DNA from: Brachionus manjavacas
Lineage: Eukaryota; Rotifera; Eurotatoria; Ploima; Brachionidae
Length of the DNA: 64,000 bases
Direction: 5' to 3'
Assembly: GCA_019054805.1 (NCBI GenBank)
Contig: JAHQIY010000017.1
Coordinates: 1,860,001-1,924,000, forward strand
The position numbers were made by a program, and so were the translations under genes. Below are positions 60,666 through 64,000 of the stretch, piece after piece. The notes below the pieces were generated by a model. The model was not told the DNA's origin, searched no databases, and saw only the letters and a list, made by a program, of their open reading frames with translations. How positions within the stretch are numbered: the stretch's first letter is position 1; the number at the start of each line of letters is the position of its first letter.

Positions 60666-61281
60666 CTATTTTCCTTTTTCATACGCTCAAATAAAATTTT
60701 ATTTAAAATATCATTTTTTTCCGAATTTATCTTTCTAAATAGATAAAATTTTGGGTACAAGTTAGTTTATATATAACGCAAAATTTTGAATATTATTATT
60801 ATTTAGAGAGAAGGAGCAAAATTTTATAATTTTCTTTTTAGTTTTTGAAAAATATTAAAGGCCTCATTAAATATTATAATAATTTTCTAGCTATTGTGTA
60901 GATCCAAACCATATTTGCGCACGATTTATTTAACATTTGACTAAAAATTTTAATTTTTTTTTGTTTAATTGATTTTATTTTTTTTTTAAAGTATCAATGA
61001 TTTTGAAAAAAAAAAACATTTTTTTTATTGACTGGTAAACATGGATTTAATTAGGGTTTTTCCAAGGCTAGAATTTAAATTAGACTTGAAAATTGGTAAA
61101 CTCAGCAAAAATAATCAAACTTGTTCACAAATACTAAAGTTGATACATTAAAGAGAATTTTTTTTAATTTAGCACTAGAACAAAAACCAAAAATAAAATC
61201 TTAATCTTGATAATGAAAACAAGTCGATTTTGGTTCAAATAAATTTTTTTAACAAATAATTGGTTTCCGCTCTAGCACCAG
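60666..61281. other. Divergent intergenic region between DENND6 and MAP3K20
   Basis: About 600 bp of AT-rich DNA separates two divergently transcribed genes and must hold both promoters. No motif is recognisable. AG-C-ACCAG directly before the MAP3K20 ATG may be a splice acceptor. Confidence 0.6.
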
Positions 61282-64000
61282 ATGACTCTGACAGAGATAG
61301 GCGAAAATATAATAAACTATAATAAAGAAAGCTCTACGATCGACCTCAGTAGAACAGAGAGCTCGACAAAAAACGAAACCAAGTTAGTAGTGCATCGCCA
61401 AACTGGAAAAATTGCCGATTACATTGAGATTGACTATAATGACTTAGGTAACAAATAATAAAAAAACTACTTTAAAGATTTAATTTTCTCTTTATATATT
61501 TTTTTACATAGAAATATATGACAAGTGTGGCCGTGGCTCATTCGGAACCGTTTACCGAGGTTTGTGGAAGTCCAGAAACAAAATAGTGGCTATCAAAAAA
61601 TTACTTCAACTAGAAAATGAAGTAAAAATTATTTTTTTTTATTTGTTTATTATGTTAATAGCAAAATTTCCCAGTAACTAAAGCTATCCGTGTTTTTTTA
61701 ACACTTAAAAATTTAAAAAAATTAAATTAAGTCAAGAAAGTATTTAAAATATAAAAAGCTTCAAGCTTTTGAATTTTTTTCTAAATAAAAATTTCTATTT
61801 AATATTTATTTAAGTCATTTTATTCTATAATTTATTAAGGTAGATTTAATTTACAATAACTAGAAGTAGCTAAGAGTTCGCTTTTATTTACCTTTAAGGA
61901 TGATCAACAAAATAGGCTCCGTGCTTTACTAAGAACTTAATTTTTTCAATTGATTAAAAGATAAAAAAATTATTGAAATCAAGACAGCAAAAAATCATAT
62001 TTACCAATAGAGAAATTATCGTTTTTTATTTTTTTTAATTATTTTTGTTTATTTAAATTTTAAAAAAGTGTTTGTTAAAATTATTTAATTTTATTTTATT
62101 AATCAGGCTGAAATACTAAGTACCTGTAGTCATAGAAATATAATTCAATTTTACGGTATTGTGTCCAAAGACTCAAACTATTGTATCATCACAGGTAAAT
62201 TGAAAAAAACTAAAAATTTTAACTTTTGGGATTAATAAAAAAAATCAAGAATATGCCGAGTACGGTTCATTGAGAGATTTTATAAAGCAACATGACTTGT
62301 ACCAAGAATTTGGCTTGGATTTGATTTTGAAATGGGCGCATGACATTGCATTAGGAATGAACTATTTGCACTCAGAAGCACCTATTAAAATTCTACACCG
62401 TGATCTAAAATCAAACAATGTTCTAATAACCAATGCCGAAGATCCAACATGCAAAATATGTGATTTTGGCTCATCTCGGTTTGGCATTCAGACAACGAAA
62501 ATGTCGGTAATCGGCACATTTCCGTGGATGAGCCCGGAAATAATACAGAGCAAGCCGGCAAATCAATCAGCTGATGTGTGGTCCTACGGGGTCGTATTAT
62601 GGGAGTTGATCACGGGAGAGGTTCCCTTCAAAGGTATTGAGGAATTTCAAATTGCTTTTCTTGTTGTCGAAAGGGAACACGTAATTTAAAGTTTTCTTTT
62701 AAAACTTTAAATAAAGCCTTTTTTTAGAGACTTCCGATTCCAAATGGTTGTCCACCAGTTCTTTCTAATTTAATGCAACTATGCTGGCAGACTGATCCAG
62801 GAGATCGGCCATCATTCAAGCAAATATTAGCCACTTTGGACCAAATAGACTTAGATGGTATGACTCAATTTTTTCTTTGAATGGAGATTTTTACCAATTT
62901 TATTTTTGAAAAGATGATGCCAAAGCTGAAATAGACAGTTTGTTCACAATGAACAAGGCCAAATGGGAACAAGAGATCGAACAAACATTCGAAAGGCTTA
63001 AAAAAGTTAATTTATTTAGAAGAAAAAATAAAATTTTTTTATTAGAATTTTTATTTTAGATAGAAGACGACTTGCACATAAAAGAAAAGTTGCTTGAGGC
63101 TCGAGAGAAGCGTCTGAGAGAAATGGAAATGGAGCTTATTACATCGGGCACTAAATTGCTCAATATCGAAGATCATGATGTAAATTCTTGGAGCGAGATA
63201 GATGTTTATGAGTGGATTAAAAAAATTGGCACCAAATATAGCCGAGATGGAATTGGCGCATACTGTGACAAATTTTTAAATCACAATATAAATGGAAAGA
63301 GATTGATGATGATGAACAAGGCTGATTTAAGGAATATAGGCATCGCTTCCGAAGGACACATTATTGATTTATATGTAAATTTTTGTAATTTTTTTTAATC
63401 TTATTTTTGAGTAATTTAAAAGCATGAAATACACAATTTAAAGATCGAAAATATACGTCTACTTAATTTTCCTCCCCTAAAGGTAATTAAAATTATTTTG
63501 AAAAAAAATTTTCTTATTCATTTTTCAAATATTTAGACACAAAATCAAATAAAAACTCAGACTTCACTGCGAAATATCTCATTTAATTTGTTAATAGGAG
63601 CTCACATTTTGAATGCCAAAAAGCCTGAGGTAAAAAAAATATTTAATTTTGACTATAGTGCCCCAGACAAACTATCACGGCGAGTAAAAAGAGTTTTTGT
63701 AATTAAAAAAAACAAACAAAAATGAATAGATCAAATAGTAATTATATTTGGTATTAAAATAATTAAAAAATTATTTTATAATGTATTTTTTGATATTAGA
63801 TAAATAGAATTTAAAAAAATGCTTAAGTTTTTCATTAAAATACAAGTAGCAAAATAGTTTATTCTAAAGGAATAAAAAAATGTAACTTTAAATCGTAAAA
63901 GGGTGAGTTAAAAGGTTTTGTTTTTAATCCTTTATAATTTATCTTTAAAAAAAATGAAATATTCAATCTTCAGAGTCAGAGTTGGTCAAAAGTGCAAGTC
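61282..64000 (+). CDS. MAP3K20: MAP3K20 (ZAK) kinase, 3' end outside the window
   Basis: Exons 61282-61447, 61512-61621, 62107-62194, 62250-62680, 62728-62857, 62914-63005, 63060-63374, 63423-63482, 63537-63629 and 63974-64000 join in frame to 504 residues so far. The kinase has the glycine loop CGRGSFGTVY, VAIKK, HRNIIQFYG, HRDLKSNNVL, DFGSSRF, GTFPWMSPEIIQS and GVVLWELITGEVPFKG. It is followed by a leucine-zipper coiled coil (IEQTFERLKKIEDD, REKRLREMEMEL) and a SAM domain (SWSEIDVYEWIKKIG, NINGKRLMMMNKADLRNIGI), then LLNFPPLK. This order is diagnostic of ZAK, the MAP3K that senses ribosome stalling and activates p38/JNK. The long 485-bp second intron and a GTTAAT donor after exon 6 are noted. 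Confidence 0.95.

Noticed and set aside
63659..63706. Possible short terminal exon of MAP3K20 (ends in a stop after 15 residues)
   Set aside because: A later acceptor at 63973 leads to SQSWSKVQV, which fits the family after KKPE, so the gene most likely continues past the window.

Overview
This is eukaryotic, clearly animal, nuclear DNA. It is very AT-rich (by eye about three quarters A+T) and has split genes with mostly 45-60 bp GT-AG introns. The conserved genes are SMYD4-like, POLE3, UQCR10, COG5, MRPL55, RPL12, CDK5, ORC1, a secreted lysyl-oxidase-domain protein, a small heat-shock protein with two alpha-crystallin domains, DENND6 and MAP3K20/ZAK. There are also two tRNA-Ser(AGA) genes. 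The AT content, compact introns, tandem-domain sHsp, and AG dinucleotides placed directly before many start codons fit a spiralian or gnathiferan animal such as a monogonont rotifer. That placement is inference; no gene here proves it.

Layout. 1-5.6 kb: a piggyBac-like relic, SMYD4 (-), tRNA-Ser (-), POLE3 (-). 6.4-6.9 kb: a near-perfect 509-bp foldback transposon. 7.7-15.6 kb: UQCR10, COG5, MRPL55 and RPL12, all (+). 17.6-18.7 kb: CDK5 (-), four exons. 20.5-25.0 kb: a decayed Ty3/gypsy element on the minus strand with no integrase, a telomere-like patch in RT, and a degenerate J-domain-like reading frame near its 3' end. 28.06-33.9 kb: a second tRNA-Ser (-) and ORC1 (+), whose 3.9-kb intron is full of inverted repeats. 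34.3-35.3 kb: nested foldback/Tc1-type elements. 36.4-38.8 kb: the lysyl-oxidase gene (-), open throughout except for one in-frame TGA.

39.4-50.4 kb is a mosaic. A 2-kb block occurs twice (39.4-41.75 and 47.7-50.4 kb). Around it are an orphan MA3-like exon, one or two small coiled-coil gene models, a LINE RT fragment, a Tc1-type MITE, a truncated phage-type tail-collar gene, a 720-bp MITE packed with TGATAAC motifs, and a tRNA-derived SINE head. 50.45-51.18 kb: the sHsp (-). 51.2-55.8 kb: no gene seen. 55.84-60.67 kb: DENND6 (-), reconstructed as 14 exons. 61.28 kb to the window end: MAP3K20 (+), running off the edge.

The genes do not form one pathway. They are ordinary housekeeping and signalling genes separated by transposon-derived sequence. 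The observations most worth follow-up are the tail-collar gene, the in-frame TGA in the lysyl-oxidase gene, the J-domain-like ORF inside the retrotransposon, and the several MITE families with intact target-site duplications.
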